In this document: positions 8,711 to 14,444 of the stretch, in pieces
Position numbering within the stretch: the stretch's first letter is position 1
Layout: every line of letters begins with the position of its first letter
From: Faucicola sp937889485
GTDB lineage: Bacteria; Pseudomonadota; Gammaproteobacteria; Pseudomonadales; Moraxellaceae
Assembly (NCBI GenBank): GCA_051653685.1
Contig: JBOFWQ010000029.1
Coordinates: forward strand, 1 to 17,053
DNA: 17,053 bases
Reading direction: 5' to 3'
The notes under the pieces: generated by a model
Database searches by the model: none
Told to the model about the DNA's origin: nothing
What the model saw: only the letters and a program-made list of their open reading frames with translations
Position numbers and translations under genes: made by a program

Positions 8711-8750
8711 CAAGATAAAATTTTATCACAGACAATCAGTGACTATCTTG
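8711..8750. promoter_or_regulatory. Nested inverted repeats upstream of and within the ODP-gene promoter (candidate operator)
   Basis: A perfect 14-base palindrome GATAAAATTTTATC occupies 8714-8727. A second inverted repeat uses CAAGATA (8711-8717) and TATCTTG (8744-8750), sharing its left arm with the palindrome; its right arm sits between the -35 and -10 boxes of the promoter at 8739-8766. This arrangement suits a dimeric repressor or activator, but AT richness makes short palindromes easier by chance. No known box (FNR, NsrR, Fur) fits well by eye. Confidence 0.4.
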
Positions 8751-8766
8751 GTAAAAATGGTATAAT
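8739..8766 (+). promoter_or_regulatory. Extended -10 promoter of the ODP-bioC pair
   Basis: TGG at 8758-8760 directly precedes a perfect TATAAT at 8761-8766, giving an extended -10. GTGACT at 8739-8744 matches four of six -35 positions with a 16-base spacer. The transcript would carry a leader of about 90 bases before the ATG at 8862; the leader is AT-rich and shows no riboswitch-like fold that I can support. Confidence 0.65.
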
Positions 8767-8851
8767 TTTCAAAATATTATAAAATCAATATTGCAAATAA
8801 GGTTTTTGGTAGTCTAGATCGCTGCTAGCAAGGGTTTTCATACGATTTAAT

Positions 8852-8855
8852 GAGG
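8852..8855 (+). promoter_or_regulatory. Shine-Dalgarno that decides the ODP gene start
   Basis: GAGG (within GAGGTGGG) is 6 bases before the ATG at 8862. It overlaps the in-frame ATG at 8850, which itself has only a distant AAGGG about 15 bases upstream. Confidence 0.7.
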
Positions 8856-8861
8856 TGGGTT

Positions 8862-9680
8862 ATGAGTGGTAAGACAATATTTGACAATGGTAAACACAAA
8901 TGTATTGTGTTTAGTGACTTGGTAAAAGGTGAGGGCATTCAGTCCAACCAATTTTTGATATTAAACACTGACAATGGCGAAACAAATGGTGCGGTGATTG
9001 ACCCAGGTGGTGACTTGACCTATACCCCGCTTACGCTTGCGCTGCTCAAACACACTGACATACGTCATATTCGTTATGTGATTGGCTCACACCAAGACCC
9101 TGATATTATCGCGTCACTGCCACGCTGGCTATTGCACACACAGGCATCTGTGGTGATTTCAAAATTATGGGAGCGCTTTTTGCCGCATCTAAATTCGGCA
9201 TTTACCACTGACAGGCTGCAACAAGGTTATCTTAACCGTTTGATTGCGCTGCCCGATCAAGGCGCGATTTTACCGTTGGGCGAAACCCACCTGTATGCGC
9301 TGCCTGCCCATTTTTTACATTCTGAGGGTAATTTTCAGTTTTATGACCCTATCAGCAAAATTCTGTTTTCAGGGGATATGGGTGCTTCGTTGGTAGGCGA
9401 TCCTTATACGCCTGTAGAGAATTTTGACGCGCACATTGCTACCATGCAAGGTTTTCACCAGCGCTATATGGTGAGTAATAAAGTGACCAAATTTTGGGCA
9501 CAAGCGGTACGAGAACTGGATGTCGACATGATTGTACCGCAACATGGTAAGGCGTTTGTGGGTAAAGAGATGATCAACCGCTTCTTAAATTGGATTGGTA
9601 ATTTGCCGTGTGGTGTGGATTTATTCACCCAAGATAATTACAACTATGCAGGGTTGATAAATAGTGTTAAAGTTGGCTAA
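8862..9680 (+). CDS. Stand-alone ODP-type di-iron protein, metallo-beta-lactamase fold
   Basis: A metallo-beta-lactamase-fold protein of the oxygen-binding di-iron (ODP) kind related to the catalytic half of flavodiiron proteins, which reduce O2 or NO. 272 residues. Probable metal ligands: H77-x-D79-x-D81 (in GSHQDPDI), H153 (in AHFLHSEGN; H150 also possible), D172 (in FSGDMG) and H228 (in IVPQHGK). Spacing follows the flavodiiron pattern, with D in place of the usual E of HxExD and Ile where the extra His would be. There is no flavodoxin or rubredoxin domain, so it cannot take electrons in the usual way; it may sense or bind rather than turn over (inference). Start: a longer frame opens at 8850, but the ATG at 8862 has GAGG at 8852-8855, 6 bases before it. 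bioC follows after 26 bases. Confidence 0.8.
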   Translation: MSGKTIFDNGKHKCIVFSDLVKGEGIQSNQFLILNTDNGETNGAVIDPGGDLTYTPLTLALLKHTDIRHIRYVIGSHQDPDIIASLPRWLLHTQASVVISKLWERFLPHLNSAFTTDRLQQGYLNRLIALPDQGAILPLGETHLYALPAHFLHSEGNFQFYDPISKILFSGDMGASLVGDPYTPVENFDAHIATMQGFHQRYMVSNKVTKFWAQAVRELDVDMIVPQHGKAFVGKEMINRFLNWIGNLPCGVDLFTQDNYNYAGLINSVKVG

Positions 9681-9706
9681 TTGATTTATTTTATATTGCC
9701 ATTGTT

Positions 9707-10501
9707 ATGCTTGATCGCTCATCTGTATCTCCTGCGTTTGCCCAATTTGCCGCCTCTTATGACAGCGCCACACCCATTCAATCGGTCGTGGCGAATTTTT
9801 TGGCAGATCATATCAAGATGCACTGGCAGGCGCCGCTGCCGCCTCGTGTGGTGATTGATGTGGGCTGTGGTACAGGTAAACTGACCCACGCCTGTTGTTT
9901 GCGGCTGCCGCCAACGCAAATTTATGGCATTGATAATGCCGCCCCTATGTTAGCGCTGTGGCAGCAGCGATTAGACGGTTTTGAGCCATTATTTGGTGGT
10001 AATGGTGGTAAAAATAACCGACCACAGGGGCAGCCAATTTTGTCAAAGATGCAGCATATTGCGCTGCCTAGCCAATCGGCTGATATTGTGATGAGTAGTT
10101 TTGCGCTACACTGGGCAACACCGAGCGTGATGGCTGAGCTTGGGCGTTTAGTCAAACACGGGGGACAGCTTCATGTGGCAGTGCCTGTGGCAGGGTCTTT
10201 TCATGAGGTGATTAGGCGTTTTCCAAAGATTCCTATTTATCAGTTTTTGCCAAGTTCGTGCTGGCTTGATGCTGTGGCGCAGCTATTACGCCAACGCCAA
10301 GGGCACGTGTTGTATCAGATCGAACAGCGCTTTAGCCATTCCTATACAGATTTGCAGACATTGCTCAAAAATTTAAAAAAAATGGGTGGCGCGGTGAGTG
10401 GTCAAGAGCAAATACCGATGACGGTATTACGCCAGTATTTGCAAGATAGCACGCCTGTGTCATTGGATTATCAGATGTTGATTCTTGGACTATCGCTATA
10501 A
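9707..10501 (+). CDS. bioC: Malonyl-ACP O-methyltransferase BioC-like
   Basis: Class I SAM methyltransferase; BioC caps the malonyl-ACP carboxylate as a methyl ester so the fatty-acid machinery can build the pimeloyl chain of biotin. 264 residues (E. coli 251). SAM motif I is VIDVGCGTG (D51 to G57), followed by IYGIDNAAPML, then ADIVMSSFALHW, corresponding to the BioC 'FD-x-x-W-S-N-x-x-x-x-W' segment. AVPVAGSFHEV and a late LLKNLKKMGG resemble BioC 'GSL-x-E-L' and 'LK-x-I-G-A'. A Gly/Asn-rich insert (GGNGGKNN) sits before motif III. The start has no clear Shine-Dalgarno; coupling to the ODP gene 26 bases upstream is likely. No other biotin gene is in the window. It could be another methyltransferase of the same superfamily. 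Confidence 0.72.
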   Translation: MLDRSSVSPAFAQFAASYDSATPIQSVVANFLADHIKMHWQAPLPPRVVIDVGCGTGKLTHACCLRLPPTQIYGIDNAAPMLALWQQRLDGFEPLFGGNGGKNNRPQGQPILSKMQHIALPSQSADIVMSSFALHWATPSVMAELGRLVKHGGQLHVAVPVAGSFHEVIRRFPKIPIYQFLPSSCWLDAVAQLLRQRQGHVLYQIEQRFSHSYTDLQTLLKNLKKMGGAVSGQEQIPMTVLRQYLQDSTPVSLDYQMLILGLSL

Positions 10502-10689
10502 TCTGTAACGCTACTTATAACCTATTTATGATTAAATTATCTTAAAAAAAATAAAGCCAAACTATCAAATATTTGCACTTTTATGGCAAAAAGCGGGCAA
10601 TTTGTCGTGTTTTGCCAACAATGAGACAATGATAAATTGCGAATAAGTTTTTAGGTTTGAGCGACGTGTCTGCTTGCGCCTTTTTGGCG

Positions 10690-10695
10690 TATAAT
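10690..10695 (+). promoter_or_regulatory. Probable -10 element of ubiA
   Basis: A perfect TATAAT 49 bases before the ubiA ATG in the 243-base bioC-ubiA interval. A -35 at normal distance is poor (TGTCTG at 10667-10672). A small inverted repeat, CGCC-TTTTT-GGCG (10677-10689), touches the -10 box and could be an operator or chance. The interval also has GGCAAAA / TTTTGCC arms near 10583-10614 with no T tract; no gene is seen. Confidence 0.5.
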
Positions 10696-10744
10696 ACACC
10701 GTTCTTATGATTTGTTTTTTTGCTGTTACTGGGGCACGTTGCTT

Positions 10745-11653
10745 ATGACCACGCACATGCTAACTTTTAAAGATAAGCTTGAAGCTTATATTCATTTGAC
10801 CCGTTTTGATAAACCCGTTGGCATTGAATTGGTATTTTGGTCAACGCTGTGGGCGGTGTTTTTGGCGGCGCATGAGTATGGACAGTTGCCGCCTTGGCAC
10901 GTGGTGGTGATTTTTGCATTGGGTGCCACCTTGATGCGCGCGGCAGGCTGTGCTATCAATGATTTTGCCGATAGAAAAGTGGATGGGCATGTGGCGCGTA
11001 CCAAGGGCAGACCCCTAGCAGATGGGCGGCTGAGCAGTAAGGAGGCGGTTTGGACGTTTTTAATTTTGTCATGGATCAGTGCCAGTTTATTGGTATTTTT
11101 GCCGCTTGATGTGTTTATATGGTCATTTGGCGCGGTGAGTTTGGCGTTTATTTATCCGTTTATGAAGCGTTTTACCCATTTGCCGCAAGTGTTTTTGGCA
11201 GCGGCATTTGGCTGGGCAATTCCCATGGCGTATGTGGCGGTGTCTCAGGTATTGACGGGGCAAACGCAGGTAGACGGCTGGTGTTGGTTGTTGTTTGTTG
11301 GGTATATGTGCTGGACAGTGGCATATGATACCCAGTATGCGATGGCTGATCGCGAGGATGATTTAAAAATCGGTGTCAAGTCCACGGCAATTTTGTTTGG
11401 GCGCTATGATGTGGTGATTATTAGCGGCTTGCAGGCGGTATTTTTGGTATGTTTGGCGGGGGTATTTTGGCATTATTTTGGGACGGCGGCAGCGCTTAGC
11501 TTGTTGCCTGTGATTTATTTGTTTTATCAACAAAATAAAAAGTGTCTGACTTATAACCGTGCCTTATGTTTTGAAGCGTTTTTGGATAATGTTTGGGTAG
11601 GGCGGTATGTGTTTGTACTGATCGTGGTATTTAGTCTGTTGTTAGCCCAATAA
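10745..11653 (+). CDS. ubiA: 4-hydroxybenzoate polyprenyltransferase UbiA
   Basis: Inner-membrane prenyltransferase that joins the polyprenyl tail to 4-hydroxybenzoate, the first membrane step of ubiquinone synthesis. 302 residues (E. coli 290). The first Asp-rich motif is N72-D73-F-A-D76-R-K-V-D80 and the second D195-T-Q-Y-A-M-A-D202-R-E-D-D206, both binding the Mg-diphosphate; GHVARTKGRPLADG between them and the early DKPVG are diagnostic. Multiple hydrophobic spans. The frame extends back to a TTG at 10712, but the ATG at 10745 (MTTHMLTF) is preferred; an ATG four codons later is an alternative. ubiC is not next to it. A strong terminator lies 82 bases past the stop. The coding strand is G/T-rich. 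Confidence 0.96.
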   Translation: MTTHMLTFKDKLEAYIHLTRFDKPVGIELVFWSTLWAVFLAAHEYGQLPPWHVVVIFALGATLMRAAGCAINDFADRKVDGHVARTKGRPLADGRLSSKEAVWTFLILSWISASLLVFLPLDVFIWSFGAVSLAFIYPFMKRFTHLPQVFLAAAFGWAIPMAYVAVSQVLTGQTQVDGWCWLLFVGYMCWTVAYDTQYAMADREDDLKIGVKSTAILFGRYDVVIISGLQAVFLVCLAGVFWHYFGTAAALSLLPVIYLFYQQNKKCLTYNRALCFEAFLDNVWVGRYVFVLIVVFSLLLAQ

Positions 11654-11735
11654 GCGCCCATCCGTGCTAAAAAAACCTTAAACGAAAACCAGTAAAAGAA
11701 AATCAATAAAAAATCGTCATGAATGGTTGAGAATT

Positions 11736-11771
11736 AGGCAGGCGCAACCCTACAATGTGCCTGCCTTTTTT
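11736..11771 (+). terminator. Intrinsic terminator of ubiA
   Basis: AGGCAGGC (11736-11743) pairs fully with GCCTGCCT (11759-11766) across a 15-base loop, followed by an unbroken T run to 11771. It is 82 bases past the ubiA stop; the bases between are A-rich and show nothing else. No A tract precedes it, so it acts on the plus strand only. Confidence 0.88.
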
Positions 11772-11821
11772 GTTGTTTATTCTCTGTTGCCGTAAAACCA
11801 CCGACTTTAGGCACAGCCATC

Positions 11822-12214
11822 AACGAAACACATGCCAAAAGCCGAAAACAATTCAAAAAAGCTAAACTATTAATCGTGGTTGGCGATGTTAAAACTACCC
11901 AATTTAACAGCAAAAAAGGCAAACTAGCCAAATCGGTTTACGATGCAGGTTGGTTTGAAATGAAACGACAACTGACTTACAAATGCGAAAACGCAGGTTG
12001 CCGTTTTGAAATCGTGAATGAACGATACACTACCCAAACTTGTTCGTGTTGCGGTCAAATTGACAGCAATATTCCGAAAGGTAGAACAGGACTTGGAATA
12101 AGAGAATGGACTTGTGCTAAGTGTGGCACATGGCATGATAGAGATATTAATGCCAGTCGGAACATTCTTGCAGTCGGGCTTGACCGTCTTGTAGAAGCAA
12201 TCCCCGAACGATAG
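11822..12214 (+). pseudogene. tnpB: 5'-truncated tnpB (IS200/IS605-type RNA-guided nuclease) remnant
   Basis: Full-length TnpB proteins (about 350-420 residues) are RNA-guided nucleases carried by IS200/IS605-type elements. Only the C-terminal third remains. From the GTG at 11876 (residue 1): IVVGDVKTTQF at the RuvC-II region, LAKSVYDAGW, then VNERYTTQ, a zinc finger C56-x-x-C59 ... C80-x-x-C83, and the RuvC-III segment HDRDINASRNIL (D88/D90). The frame is open upstream only to the TAG at 11735-11737, and the stretch before about 11860 no longer resembles TnpB. The RuvC-I Asp and the N-terminal RNA-binding domain are absent, so it is not a working nuclease. The RuvC-II position reads Gly-Asp instead of Glu-Asp; E49 in VNERY may be the shifted glutamate of some TnpB groups (recalled, unverified). 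No tnpA is present. Left boundary is approximate. Confidence 0.85.
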
Positions 12215-12231
12215 GGAGGGGAGGAAGTCAA
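12201..12231. mobile_element. Probable right end of the IS200/IS605-type remnant
   Basis: TCCCC (12201-12205) and GGGGA (12218-12222) form a hairpin across 12 bases overlapping the tnpB stop, followed by GGAAGTCAA. A subterminal hairpin just after tnpB is what IS200/IS605 right ends show, and this region would also be the 3' part of the omega RNA. The last bases coincide with the purN stop codon (12228-12230). The exact tip cannot be fixed without an intact copy. On the minus strand the same hairpin follows the purN stop but lacks a T tract. Confidence 0.5.
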
Positions 12232-12914
12232 AGCCATAATTTGAGGGGCAAATCTATGCCCAATGTATTGTCGGCTTGGTGGTTGGTGACGCTAACCACG
12301 TGCTGCGCAAACAGGGCAACGACCATTGGTAACAGTTGATGTTCAAGACGATGGACACGTTGCTGGAGTGAGGCGGCGGTGTCATGAGGGCAAACCGTGG
12401 TGAGCGCTTGGGCAATCACCGCGCCTGCATCTAGCTCACTGGTCACCAAATGGACGCTACAACCGTGGTATCTTTCGCCAGACTTGAGCACCCGTTGGTG
12501 CGTGTCTAACCCCTTATAGTGAGGTAATAACGAGGGGTGTAGATTAATCATCGGGATACCAAGCCCTGTGTTGACCCCATCAATAAATAACGGGGTCAAG
12601 ATACGCATAAATCCTGCAAGCACCACTAGGTCTGGTTGCCAGTTGCCCAATATATCCAGTGCTTTTTGCTCAAAATCCACGCGGTTGTATTTTTTGCCGT
12701 GGTCATCTCGGTCAATCACGGCGGCGGCAATATTTGCCTGTTGGGTATGGTTGGCAAGGCGAACACGCTCAAGGGCATACGCATCGGCTTTATTGCTGAT
12801 GACGCCTACAATTTGGATGTTGAGTGATTGCTCAAGTTGTTTATCAATAAGTACTTGTAAGTTACTGCCGCTGCCTGAAACTAGCACAGCTATTTTTAGG
12901 GGAGTGGTCTGCAT
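12228..12914 (-). CDS. purN: Phosphoribosylglycinamide formyltransferase PurN
   Basis: Transfers the formyl group of 10-formyl-tetrahydrofolate to GAR, the third step of purine synthesis. 228 residues (E. coli 212). N-terminal phosphate loop VLVSGSGSNLQ; VLAGFMRILTP; catalytic N124-L-H126 in INLHPSLLPHYKG; D162 in SELDAGAVIAQ. All three catalytic residues (Asn, His, Asp) are kept. TAGGC stands about 5 bases before the ATG. It lies 99 bases after purM, with a terminator-like hairpin in between, so expression may depend on readthrough. The stop codon overlaps the presumed right end of the tnpB element; the C-terminus LPLKLWL looks natural, so any change by the insertion is slight. Confidence 0.97.
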   Translation of the reverse strand: MQTTPLKIAVLVSGSGSNLQVLIDKQLEQSLNIQIVGVISNKADAYALERVRLANHTQQANIAAAVIDRDDHGKKYNRVDFEQKALDILGNWQPDLVVLAGFMRILTPLFIDGVNTGLGIPMINLHPSLLPHYKGLDTHQRVLKSGERYHGCSVHLVTSELDAGAVIAQALTTVCPHDTAASLQQRVHRLEHQLLPMVVALFAQHVVSVTNHQADNTLGIDLPLKLWL

Positions 12915-12941
12915 AACGCCTACACAATGAATAAATAGCCT

Positions 12942-12979
12942 AAAAAATAACAGCAGCGATATTAAAAACCTATCGCTGC
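12942..12979 (-). terminator. Terminator- or attenuator-like hairpin between purM and purN
   Basis: GCAGCGATA (minus strand, 12979-12971) pairs perfectly over 9 bases with TATCGCTGC (12961-12953) across a 9-base loop, followed by TGTTATTTTTT (12952-12942). The T run is interrupted near the stem. It could end purM transcripts, partly attenuate purN, or protect the 3' end of purM mRNA. Confidence 0.55.
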
Positions 12980-13013
12980 CTGTGGTGGTGGGACGAGTTA
13001 AGGTGGCGTAGGG

Positions 13014-14060
13014 TTAGTGGTACGTGACCGCATCGCCCTCGCGCGCAACAATTTGTCCCAATTTCCAAGCGGTTTCGCCTGCTTGATCTAACACGGCAAG
13101 TGTTTCATCGGCTTTGTCACTTGGTACAACGACCACAAAACCTACGCCGCAGTTAAAGGTGCGGTACATTTCCATTTGGTCAATGTTACCTTGCTGTTGT
13201 AGCCATTCAAAAACTGCAGGCAGCTGCCATGAGGCGACGTCAATTTGGGCGGTCAACGTATCGGGTAGTACGCGTGGTAGGTTTTCGGTCAAGCCGCCGC
13301 CTGTGATATGCGCCATGGCGTGGATGTTGGCATTGCCCAAAGTTTGTTGTAGCTTGCGAATGGCTTTAACATAAATTTTGGTAGGCGCCATCAGCACATC
13401 TTTTAGGGGTTTGCCGTTGAGCTGTTCGGTAGCGACATCGGCTTGACTCACTTCAATCACTTTGCGTACCAGTGAGTAGCCGTTAGAGTGTACACCACTG
13501 GAGGCGATTGCAATCAATACATCGCCTTTGGCAACATTGGCGCCTGTGATGACCTCACTTTCTTCAACCACACCCACACAAAAACCCGCCAAATCATAGT
13601 CGTCATCTTGATACATACCTGGCATTTCGGCTGTTTCACCACCGATTAGCGCGCAATTTGATAGTTTGCAGCCTTCGCCAATGCCCGCAATGACCGTGGC
13701 AGCAGTGTCGACATCGAGTTTGCCTGTGGCGTAATAATCCAAAAAGAATAACGGCTCGGCACCGCATACTAATAAATCATTAACGCACATAGCAACCAAG
13801 TCTTGACCAATGGTGTCATGTTGGTTGAGTTGTAATGCCAGTTTTAGTTTGGTGCCCACACCGTCTGTACCTGAGACTAAAAGCGGTGACTGGTAGCCTT
13901 GGGGAATACGGCATAATGCACCAAAACCACCCAAGCCGCCGACCACTTCAGAGCGGCTAGTCGCTTTGGCAACCGATTTGATACGTTGAACAAGCGCTTC
14001 ACCCGCGTCAATATCGACACCGGCATCTTTATAACTTAATGAGGTGGATTGTGTGGTCAT
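13014..14060 (-). CDS. purM: Phosphoribosylformylglycinamidine cyclo-ligase PurM (AIR synthetase)
   Basis: Closes the imidazole ring of FGAM with ATP to give AIR, the fifth step of purine synthesis; dimeric PurM/PurL-superfamily fold. With the start used here it has 348 residues (E. coli 345). Visible: the early Y-K-D-A-G-V-D-I-D-A-G, the nucleotide and phosphate motif SGTDGVGTKLK (64-73), DLLVCGAEPLFFLDYY (95-110), LIGGETAEMPGMY, SSGVHSNGYSLVR and HITGGGLTENLPRVL. The frame also starts six bases earlier at 14066, but TAGGA at 14070-14066 lies 5 bases before the ATG at 14060 and would overlap the earlier ATG, so 14060 is preferred. purN follows on the same strand. Confidence 0.98.
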   Translation of the reverse strand: MTTQSTSLSYKDAGVDIDAGEALVQRIKSVAKATSRSEVVGGLGGFGALCRIPQGYQSPLLVSGTDGVGTKLKLALQLNQHDTIGQDLVAMCVNDLLVCGAEPLFFLDYYATGKLDVDTAATVIAGIGEGCKLSNCALIGGETAEMPGMYQDDDYDLAGFCVGVVEESEVITGANVAKGDVLIAIASSGVHSNGYSLVRKVIEVSQADVATEQLNGKPLKDVLMAPTKIYVKAIRKLQQTLGNANIHAMAHITGGGLTENLPRVLPDTLTAQIDVASWQLPAVFEWLQQQGNIDQMEMYRTFNCGVGFVVVVPSDKADETLAVLDQAGETAWKLGQIVAREGDAVTYH

Positions 14061-14065
14061 GGTCA

Positions 14066-14070
14066 TCCTA
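14066..14070 (-). promoter_or_regulatory. Shine-Dalgarno that decides the purM start
   Basis: TAGGA on the minus strand ends 5 bases before the ATG at 14060. Its last base is the A of the alternative ATG at 14066, so the two cannot both be correct. Confidence 0.65.
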
Positions 14071-14105
14071 TCACAGTAAAAAATATTGAAAAAAGTAGAT
14101 AGCGC

Positions 14106-14111
14106 ATTATA
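14106..14111 (-). promoter_or_regulatory. Probable -10 element of purM
   Basis: TATAAT on the minus strand, about 46 bases before the preferred purM start. The region 17 bases upstream (TTTCTT) is a weak -35. No sequence close to the E. coli PurR operator is seen nearby. Confidence 0.5.
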
Positions 14112-14331
14112 CCCAAATTCCCATTAAAAAGAAAAACAATCGCGCATTTATTGCCAAAAGGTATGGCACGGTGGGTAGCTTTGGTCTCTTTGCGAGAATG
14201 GCGCTTAACAAAACTATCACATAGCTTTTGATATTTGTATGAGTTGTGCATTTTGCGCTACCAATTTTTAGGAAATTGCCTAAAATTACTGAAAAATTTG
14301 GTGGGTTTTTGCGCATTTGTTGAGACAGATG

Positions 14332-14361
14332 ACGCGCTATAGTGGTCATTAAATAGCGCGT
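14332..14361. repeat. Perfect inverted repeat upstream of perM
   Basis: ACGCGCTAT (14332-14340) and ATAGCGCGT (14353-14361) with a 12-base spacer. A run of seven T (14371-14377) begins 9 bases after the right arm, too far for a canonical terminator of plus-strand RNA. It sits about 30 bases upstream of the perM -10 box, where an operator could also lie. Confidence 0.55.
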
Positions 14362-14390
14362 GCTTGATCATTTTTTTGAAAGGTTGTTAT

Positions 14391-14399
14391 TGGTATATT
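14391..14399 (+). promoter_or_regulatory. Extended -10 promoter of perM
   Basis: TGG (14391-14393) directly precedes TATATT (14394-14399), 45 bases before the perM ATG. The -35 position falls in a T run (around 14371-14376) and is poor, as is usual for extended -10 promoters. Confidence 0.5.
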
Positions 14400-14402
14400 G
14401 AA

Positions 14403-14426
14403 ATTTAGCTATTAAGATTTAGCTAT
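14403..14426 (+). repeat. 10-base direct repeat in the perM leader
   Basis: ATTTAGCTAT occurs at 14403-14412 and again at 14417-14426, a period of 14 bases, just after the predicted -10 box and so at or just past the transcription start. Confidence 0.6.
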
Positions 14427-14444
14427 GGATATTTTGAGGCGAGT

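Larger units (their letters stand above)
14067..14444. other. 378-base non-coding region between divergent purM and perM
   Basis: Besides a promoter for each gene it holds a perfect 9-base inverted repeat (14332-14361) and a 10-base direct repeat (14403-14426). No convincing gene: the minus-strand frames of 62 and 80 residues cross the purM promoter and have no family resemblance. The middle part (about 14112-14330) shows nothing I can name; a small RNA is possible but unsupported. Confidence 0.6.

Noticed and set aside
11736..11766. Inverted repeat before tnpB as the left end of the insertion element
   Set aside because: The 8-base stem with a T run is a textbook terminator placed for ubiA; IS200/IS605 elements have no terminal inverted repeats, and nothing left of it resembles tnpA or a left end.
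14063..14251. Minus-strand frame of 62 residues ending in an ATGA overlap with the upstream purM ATG
   Set aside because: It runs through the purM promoter (TATAAT at 14106-14111), has no Shine-Dalgarno or family resemblance, and the preferred purM start is six bases further on. The 14-residue sub-frame starting in the -10 box would not be on the transcript.
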